Shown: positions 16,796 to 25,395, counted from the stretch's first letter. The stretch: 64,000 bases of DNA from JACRBR01 sp964371355 (GCA_964371355.1 CAYJMG010000021.1:7287-71286); one strand, 5' to 3'. The notes: generated by a model not told the origin, from the letters alone. Numbers and translations: made by a program.

Positions 16796-17896
16796 CTACT
16801 CCTCCCTCATGTCCACCGGGCGGCCAAGGCGCGCGGACTCGTAGATGGCGTCGACGACGGCGTGGGCCTGGACCGCGACCTCAAAGTCGAGCCAGCTCTG
16901 GCGGTCCTCGCTCACGGCCTTGAGGAATGTATAGTCCTCGAGCAAGTACGACTGCCCCAGGTCGTGCTCGATGACCCGGTCCTTCAGCCGCTCGTCCTCG
17001 ATGGGCAGGCCCTCCGCGAAGCGGCGGACGATCTCCTTCGAGTCGATGTCGCGGCGTCCGTGGTCGGTGTTCGTCTCGCAGCGGATGGAACCTGCGTAGT
17101 CGTCGTCCTCCCACGAGTACTGCGCGTTCTCGCAGATCACGTGCATGCGCCGGCTGGAGCCGCGATGCAGGACGTTGTGCCAGACCGAGACGTGGTTGAC
17201 GATGGCGCCGCTCTCGAACTCGAGCATGGCGCTGCTGACGTCCTCCACGCCTTCCTTCTCGAAGTAGTGGCGCGTGACGCCGTGGACCCGGCGCACCTTG
17301 CCGAAGTAAGACAGCAGCACGTCGATGTCGTGGATGGCATGCTCGAGCAGCGTCCCCGCGCCCACCTTCGTGACATCCGCCCGCCAGGTGCTCTGGTAGT
17401 GGCCCTGGATGGGGAAGAACTGGTCGTCGATCATCACGCACGTCATGGGGCGGCCTGAGGCCTCGTCGTGGATGAGCTGACGCGTCATCCAGATCACCGG
17501 CGAGAAGCGCATCACGAGGCCGACCTGGTGTGTGATGCCGGCGGCCCGGGCGGCGTCGCGCATGAGCGCGGCGTCGCCGGCGTTGAAGGCGAGCGGCTTC
17601 TCGCAAAACAGCGCCTTGCCGGCGGCGGCCACTTTCCGCGTGAGTTCGAGGTGGTCGACGGTGGGCGTGCAGACGTAGATGGTGTTGATCTCGGGCGAGG
17701 CGATCAGCTCGTCCGCGCTCTCGGTGACGATGCGTGCGCCGGACGCCCGGGCGAAACGCTCGCGCCGCTCCGGATCAGCCTCGGCGACGCCGACCAGTTC
17801 GCCGTCGATGAGTTCGTGCTTGAGGCAGTAGTGCACGGCCATGCCATGCACCGTGCCCATGACGCCCCCGCCGATGATGCCCACCTGTGGCCGCAT
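16796..17896 (-). CDS. Gfo/Idh/MocA family NAD(P)-dependent oxidoreductase
   Basis: 366 residues. The Rossmann fold starts VGIIGGGVMGTVHGMAVH (GxGxxG-like), and EKPLAF carries the conserved catalytic Lys of the family (CEKPLAFNAGDA). The C-terminal alpha/beta domain has HAIHDIDVLLSYFGKVRRV, with the conserved His/Asp. It oxidises or reduces a sugar, inositol or similar compound. It is the first gene of the minus-strand cluster and faces the divergent ABC transporter genes across about 150 bases, so both may respond to the same substrate. That link is an inference. Confidence 0.92.
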   Translation of the reverse strand: MRPQVGIIGGGVMGTVHGMAVHYCLKHELIDGELVGVAEADPERRERFARASGARIVTESADELIASPEINTIYVCTPTVDHLELTRKVAAAGKALFCEKPLAFNAGDAALMRDAARAAGITHQVGLVMRFSPVIWMTRQLIHDEASGRPMTCVMIDDQFFPIQGHYQSTWRADVTKVGAGTLLEHAIHDIDVLLSYFGKVRRVHGVTRHYFEKEGVEDVSSAMLEFESGAIVNHVSVWHNVLHRGSSRRMHVICENAQYSWEDDDYAGSIRCETNTDHGRRDIDSKEIVRRFAEGLPIEDERLKDRVIEHDLGQSYLLEDYTFLKAVSEDRQSWLDFEVAVQAHAVVDAIYESARLGRPVDMREE

Positions 17897-18045
17897 GTCG
17901 CCTCCGGACTGGCAGGCTACCCGCTTGCCCGCGTAGGAGATAGCTTCGAAACAAGCTCGTCATTTGACCACCCGGAGTGACGGGCGCATCATAGACCCGG
18001 CCCGTTGGAGGGCCGCCGTCGACTGGAGGGTTCTGGAGGGAACTT

Positions 18046-18981
18046 ATGCTACGCACACCCCGCACACGCACGCTGTTATTGCTGGCCGGCGCGCTGGCCA
18101 CGGCCGCTTTCGCCGTCGCCTGCGGCGATGATGACGATGGCGGCGGCGATGACGCCACGCCCACGACGGCCGCGGCCACGACGCCCGCGCCGTCGGGTAC
18201 GTCGGCGACCGGCGCCATCGACATCTCCGGCGTCGAAGAGCTGTCCGATGGCACCCTGGATATCGGCTCGGACATCGCCTACGCCCCGATCGAGTTCCTG
18301 GACGAGACCACCAACGAGCCGGTCGGCCTCGACATCGACATCGCGAACGCGCTGGCTGCAGCGCTCGGTGTCGAGGCGAAGTTCAACAATGGCGCGTTCG
18401 ACGGGCTCCTGGGCGCACTCGATGCGGAACGGTACGACGTCATCATGTCAGCGATGACGGCCAGCGAAGAGCGCAAGGAGCAGGTGGACTTCGTCGAGTA
18501 CTTCAACGCCGGCTCCGGCATCATCGTCGCGAGCGGGAATCCCAAGGGCGTGACGACAGCCGACGACCTCTGCGGCCTGAAGGTCGCGGTGCAGGAGGGG
18601 ACGGTGCAGGTCGACTTCCTCGTCGGCCCCGAGGGCGAGCCCGGCGGGCAGGACCAGAAGTGCAAAGACGCGGGCAAGGACGGCATCGAGGTGCTGAAGT
18701 TCCCGACCGACCCGGAGGCAGTGCAGGCGCTCCTCTCGGGGCAGGCCGACGCGGAGATGGCCGACTTCCCGGTCGCGGCGTACTCGGCATCGCAGAACGA
18801 AGGCGAGATCGAGTTGATCCCCAACTACCAGATCGACCCGGCGCCGTACGGCATCGCGGTGCGGAAGAGCAGCACCGGGCTCAGCGGGGTGTTGCAGGAA
18901 GCGTTCGACGCGATCGTCGCGGACGGCACGTACGACGAGATCCTCACGAAGTGGAACCTGGAGGCTGGAAAGCTCGACTGA
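18046..18981 (+). CDS. ABC transporter substrate-binding lipoprotein (amino-acid family 3)
   Basis: 311 residues. The lipoprotein signal is LLLLAGALATAAFAVAC with the lipobox AVAC at the cleavage site; then a Asp/Gly/Thr-rich linker to about residue 60. The mature domain is a family 3 solute-binding protein: LDIGSDIAYAPIEFLDE, NEPVGLDIDIANALAAALG, YDVIMSAMTASEERKEQVDFV and AVRKSSTGLSGVLQEAFDAI. It should capture a polar amino acid or similar compound outside the membrane and deliver it to the permease and ATPase encoded next. Ligand not predictable. Confidence 0.94.
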   Translation: MLRTPRTRTLLLLAGALATAAFAVACGDDDDGGGDDATPTTAAATTPAPSGTSATGAIDISGVEELSDGTLDIGSDIAYAPIEFLDETTNEPVGLDIDIANALAAALGVEAKFNNGAFDGLLGALDAERYDVIMSAMTASEERKEQVDFVEYFNAGSGIIVASGNPKGVTTADDLCGLKVAVQEGTVQVDFLVGPEGEPGGQDQKCKDAGKDGIEVLKFPTDPEAVQALLSGQADAEMADFPVAAYSASQNEGEIELIPNYQIDPAPYGIAVRKSSTGLSGVLQEAFDAIVADGTYDEILTKWNLEAGKLD

Positions 18982-19002
18982 CCTGCAACAACGTATCGGA
19001 CG

Positions 19003-19030
19003 CGGAGCCCTCGGAAGTCCGGGGGCTCCG
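19003..19030 (+). terminator. Intercistronic hairpin after the binding-protein gene
   Basis: CGGAGCCC (19003-19010) pairs perfectly with 19023-19030 across a 12-base loop. There is no T-run, so it is more likely an RNA-stability or partial-attenuation element that keeps the binding protein more abundant than the permease, as in many ABC operons. Confidence 0.5.
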
Positions 19031-19041
19031 TGCTAGTCCCC

Positions 19042-19869
19042 ATGGATGATCTCCTGCTGGCGCCCGCGCTCCTGGCCGCGAAGTTCGACTTCGGCACGGT
19101 GCGCGAGTACCTGTTCAGGGACATCGTCATCTGGTCGGCGTGGCGGACCCTCTACCTTTCGGCGCTGGCCCAGGTCATCGGCGTGGCGATCGGAGTGGTG
19201 GTGGCGGTGCCGCGCCACCTGCGGACGCCGGGGCTCAGCCAGCTAGCCGGTATCTACGTGTGGTTCTTCCGTGGCACGCCGCTGCTCCTGCAGATCTTCT
19301 TCTGGTTCAACGCACTGCCCCTCTACGCTCCCGACGATGCGGGCTGGTGGATCTTCCAGTACCACAGAGACTGGTTGCTGCTCTCGTCCCGCGATGCCGC
19401 GCTTGTCGCCCTCGCTGTCAACGAAGGCGCCTACATGGCCGAGATCGTGCGTGCCGGGATCGAGTCGATCGAGTCAGGGCAGATGGACGCGGCGAAGTCG
19501 CTGGGCATGCGAAATCTGCAGGCCATGCGGCTGGTGATCCTGCCCCAGGCCTTCCGGGTGATCGTGCCGCCGACCGGGAACGAGTTCAACGCCATGCTGA
19601 AGAACTCTTCGCTGGCGTCGGTGATCGCCTTTAACGAGCTGCTGTTCACGTCGCGCGGCGTGTACGCGCGGAACTACCAGGTGCTGGAGCTGCTGGTTGT
19701 GGCCAGCTTCTGGTACCTGCTGTTTACCACCGTGTGGACGGTGATCCAGGATGAGATCGAGTGCCGGATGCGGCCCGACATGCGGCGGACCGGGCTGCTG
19801 ACGCGCGTGCGCTCGGCCGTGACCCATCCGCCGCGCATGTTCGGTGGCGACGTGGGAGGTGGCCGGTGA
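19042..19869 (+). CDS. Amino-acid-type ABC transporter permease
   Basis: About 275 residues with five or six transmembrane segments. It has the HisM/GlnP signature: FFRGTPLLLQIFFWFNALPL near residue 75 and the EAA loop EIVRAGIESIESGQMDAAKSLGM about residues 138-160, with PQAFRVIVPPTGNEF following. It forms the membrane channel for the binding protein encoded before it. The ATG at 19042 is preferred because the in-frame GTG at 19030 overlaps the hairpin; neither has a strong ribosome-binding site. The stop overlaps the ATPase start. Confidence 0.93.
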   Translation: MDDLLLAPALLAAKFDFGTVREYLFRDIVIWSAWRTLYLSALAQVIGVAIGVVVAVPRHLRTPGLSQLAGIYVWFFRGTPLLLQIFFWFNALPLYAPDDAGWWIFQYHRDWLLLSSRDAALVALAVNEGAYMAEIVRAGIESIESGQMDAAKSLGMRNLQAMRLVILPQAFRVIVPPTGNEFNAMLKNSSLASVIAFNELLFTSRGVYARNYQVLELLVVASFWYLLFTTVWTVIQDEIECRMRPDMRRTGLLTRVRSAVTHPPRMFGGDVGGGR

Positions 19870-20642
19870 CGGACAGCGCCGCCGGGCCGATGGTGAGCAT
19901 CCAGGACGTCCACAAGCGCTTCGGACGCCTCGAAGTCCTCAAGGGCGTGACGTTCGATGTCTCCCGAGGCGAGGTGATCGTGATCTTGGGGCCCAGTGGT
20001 TCGGGGAAGAGCACGCTTCTGCGGCTGCTGGCGCATTTGGACAGGATGGACAGCGGGCGGATCTATGTCGACGGCCGGCTCGTCGGTTACGAGGAGCGCG
20101 GCGGTAAGCTGCGCGAATCCTCCGACCGGGCGGCGTCGCGAGCGCGTGCGGATGTGGCGATGGTGTTCCAGCGGTTCAACCTGTTCCCGCACCTCACCGC
20201 CCTGGGCAACGTCACCTGCGCCCCCGTCCATGTGCGTGGGCTCGCACGCAAGATAGCCGTCGAGCGCGGGAAGGAGCTGTTGCATATGGTGGGCCTGGCC
20301 GAGAAGCTGGACGCTTATCCGTCTCAGCTCTCGGGCGGGCAGCAGCAGCGCGTTGCGATCGCACGGGCGCTGGCGATGAACCCGAAGGTGATGCTGTTCG
20401 ACGAAGCGACGTCCGCGCTGGACCCGGAGCTGGTGGGCGAGGTGCTCGAGGTGATGAAGCAGCTCGCCCGCGGCGGCATGACGATGCTCGTCGTCACGCA
20501 CGAGATGGGGTTCGCACGCGAGGCCGCCGACCGGGTGATGCTGATGGACGACGGCGTGGTGGTGGAGTCGAACACGCCGGCCGACTTCTTCGACCATCCA
20601 AGACACGAACGGACAAAGTCCTTCCTATCAAAGATCCTGTGA
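19866..20642 (+). CDS. Amino-acid-type ABC transporter ATP-binding protein
   Basis: About 258 residues. Walker A is GPSGSGKST, the Q-loop is MVFQRFNLFPHLTALGNV, the ABC signature is LSGGQQQRVAIARALAM, Walker B is VMLFDEATSALDPE, and the switch His lies in MLVVTHEMGFARE, as in GlnQ/HisP. I chose the GTG at 19866, which overlaps the permease stop (GTGA); an ATG at 19890 is the alternative. An unusual 15-residue insertion (EERGGKLRESSDRAASR) follows the first strands, as seen in part of this subfamily. Confidence 0.95.
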   Translation: MTDSAAGPMVSIQDVHKRFGRLEVLKGVTFDVSRGEVIVILGPSGSGKSTLLRLLAHLDRMDSGRIYVDGRLVGYEERGGKLRESSDRAASRARADVAMVFQRFNLFPHLTALGNVTCAPVHVRGLARKIAVERGKELLHMVGLAEKLDAYPSQLSGGQQQRVAIARALAMNPKVMLFDEATSALDPELVGEVLEVMKQLARGGMTMLVVTHEMGFAREAADRVMLMDDGVVVESNTPADFFDHPRHERTKSFLSKIL

Positions 20643-20786
20643 AGGGACGAGCCAGGGGCAACGGCAAAGGGCACGGTTGGCCCGCACGCGTCTGCAGCGG
20701 CCCCCCTTGACATCGCCGCTCGTCAAATTTCGGGACGTTGACGTGCAGCTATCGATTGCGGTTGCGAGTATTTGTACGCTCATCTC

Positions 20787-21548
20787 GTGCGGATCGAGGT
20801 GGCCCTTACACCGAAGCTCCTGCGTCAGCCGCACCGGTATGCGGCCGGTGTCGTCGACGTGCTGCGCGCGTCGACCTCGCTCGTGGCGATGCACGAGAAC
20901 GGGCTGTTGCGCTCGATCGTCAGCGAGAACATTCACCAGGCGCGCCAGCTCTCGCGCGCCAACTTCTCATTGCTGTGTGGTGAGGTGAAGGCGGTTCCGC
21001 CCGCCGGCTTCGACTACGGCAACTCACCGTCCGAGTTCGCGGGCCTGTCGTTCAAGGGTAAGTCCGCCGTGATCATGACCACCAACGGTACCCGGGCGAT
21101 CGCCGCCGCCGCCGCGGCTCCCTTCGTGGCGATCGCGGCGCTCACGAACCGGGCGGCCGTTGCGCGCCGCCTCCTCGACGAGGCGCAGCGCCGCGCGCTC
21201 GATATCGCCATCGTCTGCGCCGGCGCCGACCGTGGCGCAACGTTCGCGCTCGAGGACACGGCCGTTGCCGGCGCTGTCGTCGAAGCCGCGCATGACGCGG
21301 ACGGCGGTCTCCACCTCACCGACTCGGCCTGGGCGGCGCTGCACCTGTGGCGATGGTACCGGGGCGACGCCATGCGGGCCTTCCGCCAGTCGCGGCATGG
21401 GCGTGGCCTGCTCGATCTCGGGTTCGAGGCTGATCTCCGGTACGCGGCGCGCGCGGACGTCTCAACGGCGGTGCCGGCGCTCTCCATCGAGCACGGGCTC
21501 CGCGTGCTGCGTTCGCGTCCCCCACGCACGAAGACGCCGAGTTCGTAG
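20787..21548 (+). CDS. 2-phosphosulfolactate phosphatase family protein (ComB-like)
   Basis: About 253 residues from the GTG at 20787 (MRIEVALTP). Family segments are VVDVLRASTSLVAMHENG, LLCGEVKAVPPAGFDYGNSPSEF and MTTNGTRAIAAAA, then VCAGADRGATFALEDTAVAG. ComB hydrolyses 2-phosphosulfolactate to sulfolactate, a step of coenzyme M synthesis in archaea. In bacteria the family is wider and the role often unknown. No other coenzyme M or sulfolactate gene is nearby. The longer TTG start at 20772 is less likely. It is convergent with an SDR gene through a shared terminator-like hairpin. Confidence 0.85.
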   Translation: MRIEVALTPKLLRQPHRYAAGVVDVLRASTSLVAMHENGLLRSIVSENIHQARQLSRANFSLLCGEVKAVPPAGFDYGNSPSEFAGLSFKGKSAVIMTTNGTRAIAAAAAAPFVAIAALTNRAAVARRLLDEAQRRALDIAIVCAGADRGATFALEDTAVAGAVVEAAHDADGGLHLTDSAWAALHLWRWYRGDAMRAFRQSRHGRGLLDLGFEADLRYAARADVSTAVPALSIEHGLRVLRSRPPRTKTPSS

Positions 21549-21560
21549 GAAAAGCAGGAG

Positions 21561-21580
21561 GCGCGCCCCCAAAGGGGCGC
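21561..21580. terminator. Hairpin between convergent genes
   Basis: GCGCCCC (21563-21569) pairs with 21574-21580 around CAAA. It lies 12 bases after the ComB-like stop and 30 bases from the SDR stop, and could end both transcripts. T-runs are absent on both sides. Confidence 0.5.
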
Positions 21581-21610
21581 CCCCGTCCGCTACCTGCTAT
21601 TCCCGGCTTC

Positions 21611-22540
21611 CTACGCCTTTTCCTTCGCTGGCCACTGGTTGGCCAGCGCGCCCGTCACGTCGGACATCTTCGCGTCGAGTTCATCGGTCGTCCAGACGTG
21701 GCCCCCCTCTGCGGTGATCTTCGTCGTGATCTCGGGGAGGCTGTACAGACCGATCAAGGGCCCGCTCACCATGAAGTCGCGGCCGTTGACGTTACTCGCG
21801 GCGTCGGTGCAAAGCCAGGCGACGAACGGCCCGATCGCGTCGGGGTTATTCGCCTTGCCGAACGCCTCGAGCGCCTGGAAGCCGGCCATGCCGGCGGCGC
21901 CGCCCTTCTGCGCTGCCTCGCGCATCTCGTCGCTGATGACGAGGCGGGTCCCCGCGCGCGGCCGGATCGCGTTGCTGCGCACGCCGTAGCCGCCCATGTC
22001 TCGCGCCAGCGTGCGAGAGAGGCCGACGATGCCTTCCTTCGCCGCGGCGTAGTTGGCCTGCCCGCGGTTGCCCAGCCCCGACTCGGACGCCGTGTGGACG
22101 AAGACGCCGCTGCGCTGCTGGCGGAACACGACGGCGGCGTGCTTGCTGAGGTTGAAGTGGCCCTTCAGGTGCACCGCCAGGACGATGTCCCACTCCTCCT
22201 CGGTCATGTTGAAGACCATCTTGTCGCGGAGGATGCCTGCGTTGTTGACCACGATGTCGAGCCGGCCGAAGGCGTCGAGTGCCTGCTGCACCATGCGGTC
22301 GCCCGCCGCGAAGTCGGCCACGTTGTCGTAGTTGGCGACTGCGTCGCTGCCCATCTTCTTGACTTCGGATACCACCTCATCGGCTGGGCCGCGCTCGCCG
22401 CCGGTGCCGGCCGCCGTGCCGCCGAAGTCGTTCACGACGACCCGCGCGCCTTCCGACGCCAGCGCCAGGCACTCGCCGCGCCCGATGCCGCGCCCGCCGC
22501 CCGTGACGATCGCGACCTTTCCCTCCAGCCGGTTACCCAT
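21611..22540 (-). CDS. SDR family oxidoreductase (3-hydroxyacyl-CoA dehydrogenase-like)
   Basis: 309 residues. The start at 22540 has an ideal AAGGAGG seven bases upstream. The NAD-binding motif is TGGGRGIG (15-22), followed by VVNNAGILRDKMVFNMTEEEWD. The catalytic Ser is in FVHTASESGLGNRGQANYAAAKEGIVG, with the YxxxK pair (Y-A-A-A-K). The sequence around NDFGG and ILRDKMVFNMTEEEW resembles the dehydrogenase part of bacterial/peroxisomal multifunctional beta-oxidation proteins. The C-terminal 40 residues are extra. Likely a cytoplasmic NAD(P)-dependent hydroxyacyl or alcohol dehydrogenase. Confidence 0.92.
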   Translation of the reverse strand: MGNRLEGKVAIVTGGGRGIGRGECLALASEGARVVVNDFGGTAAGTGGERGPADEVVSEVKKMGSDAVANYDNVADFAAGDRMVQQALDAFGRLDIVVNNAGILRDKMVFNMTEEEWDIVLAVHLKGHFNLSKHAAVVFRQQRSGVFVHTASESGLGNRGQANYAAAKEGIVGLSRTLARDMGGYGVRSNAIRPRAGTRLVISDEMREAAQKGGAAGMAGFQALEAFGKANNPDAIGPFVAWLCTDAASNVNGRDFMVSGPLIGLYSLPEITTKITAEGGHVWTTDELDAKMSDVTGALANQWPAKEKA

Positions 22541-22814
22541 GGTGAAGCCTCCTTGTGGCCAATGTTGCTGAAGGCCCGTGTAGAACGGGCCGATCCCTTC
22601 GTTTTCCGCAGTCCCGAACCCCGTTTCGGACAGCGATCGGCAATGTACGGGAGGCCCCACGTATGGGCAACAGTCGGCAGATGCGCTGAAGGCGCGGCCG
22701 TCGCCCCCGCGACGCTTTGCGCGCGGGCCGGATCAGCCATCAAGGCTTCCGCAGATGTGTGTCGATCCGCCTCGCCGAGCGGGACCAACATCGGGTCACA
22801 GGGTCAGCGTGTGT

Positions 22815-23489
22815 CTAGGAAGCGGCGGCGCCCTGAGGCTGCACCATAATCTCGCGGAAGGCCTGTTGCGCAGCCGGTGGACCGTCGCAGGAAAGGGTGG
22901 GGAGCAGGCGGGCGCGCCCCTCGCCACGAGCGTTGAGGAAAGCGACCAGCGCTTCGGGCGTCGCGGTGATCGTGAGATCCGCGCCCGCGATCTCCTCTTG
23001 TCGAGACTCCCACCGCCCTTTCTGAAAGGCGAGTACGACGGGCGCGCGGCCATCGAAGCGGAACAGCCAGGTCAGCGGGCCGGCGGGCTTGTTGTCGCGC
23101 CGCCGGTTCAAGAATACGGCCGCCGCCTGCAGGACCATCTCCGGAAACACGGGCTCGCCCGGCAGCGGCGGCCGCATCGCGTACTCGATGCCCCAGACCG
23201 CCAGCGACTCCAACACTGGCGCCAGGTCGCGGCCTTTCTGCGTGAGGCGGTACCAGACCTCGCGCCGCCCCTCGACGCTGTCGCGCTCGATGATGCCCTC
23301 GGCCTCCAGCTCGCGCAGACGGGCCGAGAGCCACTTCGGGGTGATGCCCCCCATGTAGCGGAGGAGGTCGGTGAACCGCTGTGGGCCGCGCAGCAGGTCG
23401 CGCACGACGAGCAGGGACCACTTCTCGCCGATTACCTCGAGCGATCGGGCGATCACGCAGAAATGCCCGTATTCCCTGGTCCTTGCCAT
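22815..23489 (-). CDS. HxlR family transcriptional regulator with C-terminal SCP2-like domain
   Basis: 224 residues. The N-terminal 110 residues are an HxlR winged helix: CVIARSLEVIGEKWSLLVVRDLLRG, then FTDLLRYMGGITPKWLSARLRELEAEGIIER and YRLTQKGRDLAPVLESLAVWG. The cysteine in HFCVIARS near residue 11 is the conserved redox- or quinone-reactive Cys of many HxlR proteins. The remaining half (TWLFRFDGRAPVVLAFQKGRW to TATPEALVAFLNARGEGRARL) is like sterol-carrier (SCP2) domains that bind a hydrophobic ligand. It is divergent from an efflux pump gene with an operator between them and probably represses it. Confidence 0.9.
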   Translation of the reverse strand: MARTREYGHFCVIARSLEVIGEKWSLLVVRDLLRGPQRFTDLLRYMGGITPKWLSARLRELEAEGIIERDSVEGRREVWYRLTQKGRDLAPVLESLAVWGIEYAMRPPLPGEPVFPEMVLQAAAVFLNRRRDNKPAGPLTWLFRFDGRAPVVLAFQKGRWESRQEEIAGADLTITATPEALVAFLNARGEGRARLLPTLSCDGPPAAQQAFREIMVQPQGAAAS

Positions 23490-23498
23490 GCCTGCCTC

Positions 23499-23528
23499 TT
23501 GACAGTTAGACTTTCTTGAAGATAGTAT
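23499..23528 (+). promoter_or_regulatory. Promoter of the DHA2 exporter gene
   Basis: TTGACA at 23499-23504 and TAGTAT at 23523-23528, spaced by 18 bases. The -10 box lies inside the regulator palindrome, so bound repressor would block polymerase. The start would be near 23535, giving a short leader before the ATG at 23563. Confidence 0.6.
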
Positions 23529-23538
23529 CTTCGAGAAA
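23512..23538. promoter_or_regulatory. Probable HxlR operator (27-bp dyad)
   Basis: TTTCTTGAAGATA (23512-23524) and TATCTTCGAGAAA (23526-23538) form an inverted repeat with one mismatch around a single central G. It lies between the divergent HxlR gene and the efflux pump gene. This is the arrangement of a dimeric winged-helix repressor controlling both genes. Confidence 0.75.
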
Positions 23539-23562
23539 CAGTTTACCACGCGGGAGGCCCGC

Positions 23563-25146
23563 ATGTCATCCCCAACCAGCCGCTTCCGCACCCCGCTTGC
23601 CGTCTTCGCCGTTGCCGCGGGCCTCTTCATGGGCCTGCTGGACCTGTCCATTGTGACCATCGTCATCCCGGAAATTGGCCGCGACCTGGACGCCAGCTTC
23701 ACGCAGATGTCGTGGGTGGTGAACGCGTACGTCCTCGTAACCGCCGCCGCCATCATCCCGGCGGGCAGGCTCGGCGACGGCATCGGCCGGAAGCGCGTGT
23801 TCGCGGCGGGCATGGCGCTGTTCGCGGTCGCTTCCCTGCTCTGCGGCATCGCCCCGGCCGCGGGTTGGCTCATCGCCTTTCGCGCGCTGCAGGGTCTCGG
23901 CGGCGCCGCCATGGTTACGCTGTCGCTCGCCCTGCTCTCCCAGATCCTGCCAGAGGAGAAGCGGCAGCTCGGGTACATGCTGTGGAGCGCGACGGGCGGG
24001 CTCGCGCTGGCCGCCGGCCCCTCACTGGGCGGTGTCCTGACCGAGTTCTCGACCTGGCGGTGGGTCTTCATCGTCAACGTGCCGATCGCGGCCCTCGCCC
24101 TTCCCCTCGTCATTCTCAACGCCGCCGAACAGCGCTCCGGGCGTGCGGTCGCAGCGCGGTTCGACTGGGCGGGGCTGGTGACCGTCGTCGGCGGCCTCGC
24201 GGCGCTGTCTCTTGGACTGCTGCAGGGGCAGCAGTGGGGCTGGACGTCGGCTCGCATCCTCACACTGTTGTCTGCCGCGGGCGTCCTGCTGGCCGGGTTC
24301 TTCGTCATCGAGTCGGCTGTGCGCGTGCCGATGGTCCCGCTGCGGTACTTCCGCAACCCGCGGTTCGCCGCCGCCTGCGCCGGCTGGTTCGGTGCGATGT
24401 TCGCCTTCATCTCGGTCTTCTTCTTCCTGCCGGTGTACCTGGAGGTCGTGCGCGAATACTCCGTGCTCAAGGCGTCGCTCGCACTCTCGCCGGGGCCGTT
24501 CATGGCGTTTCTGCTTGCGCCCGTCGCCATGGTCGCCGCGCGCCGGCTGGGACCGGCGGTGGTGTGCTGCATGGGCATCGCGGTGGTCGGCGGCTCGGTG
24601 CTGCTGACCTCGCGCATCGGCGCCGACTGGTCGTACACGCAGATCATCCTGCTGGCCCTGCTTACGGGCGTCGGGTTCGGGCTTGCCGTGCCGACGCTGA
24701 CGCAGTTGGCCATGGACGCCCTGGACGCGGACGAGGTCGGGGTCGGCGCGGCGATCTTCAACACCGTGCGCCAGGTGGCCGGCGTGGTCGCACTGTCGAC
24801 CCTCGGCGCGGCGTTGCAGGAGCGCATGATCTCGTCCTTCTCCAGCGCCCTCAGTACGAGCGCCTTGCCCCAAGGGATCCGTCCTGCCGTCCAGACGGAG
24901 TTCGAGCGGCGGGCGACGCAACGCGCCGGCCTATCGGCGGGCGAACTGCCTGCAGACCTGGCCGCCGAGATCCAGCGCCTCGCGTCGGTCGCGCTCGTCG
25001 ATGGACTGGAGTTGGTCTACGTGATCGCGGGGGCTCTGTGCCTTGCGATGCTGGCCGGGGCGGTCGCGCTGCTCACACGCGCTCCGGCGGTACGGACCGT
25101 GAGCGTACCGGCGGTCGAACCGGCACAAGCCGAGCCCGCGTCCTGA
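23563..25146 (+). CDS. DHA2 family MFS multidrug exporter (EmrB/QacA type)
   Basis: 527 residues with about 14 transmembrane helices, the length of DHA2 drug:H+ antiporters. Motif D1 is LDLSIVTIVIPEIGRDL, motif A is PAGRLGDGIGRKRVF, and the antiporter motif C is in LALAAGPSLGGVLTEFSTWRWVFIVNVPIA. The C-terminal tail (about residues 440-490) bears an insertion ahead of the last helix. It expels lipophilic or cationic drugs using the proton gradient. It is divergent from the HxlR regulator; GGAGG eight bases before the ATG is its ribosome-binding site. Confidence 0.94.
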   Translation: MSSPTSRFRTPLAVFAVAAGLFMGLLDLSIVTIVIPEIGRDLDASFTQMSWVVNAYVLVTAAAIIPAGRLGDGIGRKRVFAAGMALFAVASLLCGIAPAAGWLIAFRALQGLGGAAMVTLSLALLSQILPEEKRQLGYMLWSATGGLALAAGPSLGGVLTEFSTWRWVFIVNVPIAALALPLVILNAAEQRSGRAVAARFDWAGLVTVVGGLAALSLGLLQGQQWGWTSARILTLLSAAGVLLAGFFVIESAVRVPMVPLRYFRNPRFAAACAGWFGAMFAFISVFFFLPVYLEVVREYSVLKASLALSPGPFMAFLLAPVAMVAARRLGPAVVCCMGIAVVGGSVLLTSRIGADWSYTQIILLALLTGVGFGLAVPTLTQLAMDALDADEVGVGAAIFNTVRQVAGVVALSTLGAALQERMISSFSSALSTSALPQGIRPAVQTEFERRATQRAGLSAGELPADLAAEIQRLASVALVDGLELVYVIAGALCLAMLAGAVALLTRAPAVRTVSVPAVEPAQAEPAS

Positions 25147-25188
25147 ACAGGAAGATGATCAGCACGGCACGAGCAGGAGGTACCAGAG

Positions 25189-25395
25189 ATGACGGACTTC
25201 ACTGGAGTTACGCTGCAGGATCAGTACAACGTGATCGTTGCTGAGAGGGAGCGACGCATCGCCGGCGACGCCTGGCGGCGGCGCTGGATGCGGCTCAACA
25301 CGCGCGACGCCTCGTCCGTCTGCTGTGCCGAAGGCGCGGAGGCGGCCCGGTGCGCCGGGCCGGTCTCTCGGCCCTCGTCCGTCGCCTTGCCGTGA
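25189..25395 (+). CDS. Small hypothetical protein (68 aa)
   Basis: Begins MTDFTGVTLQDQYNVIVAER behind a strong AGGAGG ribosome-binding site with good spacing, which is the main support. Residues 1-40 are a charged amphipathic helix ending RRRWMRLNTRD; the last 28 residues are Ala/Arg/Ser-rich with two adjacent cysteines. It lies 42 bases after the exporter gene and may be expressed with it. No family recognised. Confidence 0.5.
   Translation: MTDFTGVTLQDQYNVIVAERERRIAGDAWRRRWMRLNTRDASSVCCAEGAEAARCAGPVSRPSSVALP

Noticed and set aside
14147..17458. A 1103-codon open frame on the plus strand
   Set aside because: It lies antisense to four well-supported genes (crotonase, cupin, D-aminoacylase-like, Gfo/Idh) and arises from GC-rich third-position bias.
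20707..20712. TTGACA upstream of the ComB-like gene
   Set aside because: No acceptable -10 box lies 15-19 bases downstream, so I do not list it as a promoter.
23490..24827. Upstream extension of the HxlR gene frame across the exporter gene
   Set aside because: The frame is open only by composition. The real start at 23489 gives a normal HxlR N-terminus, and the extension is antisense to the exporter.
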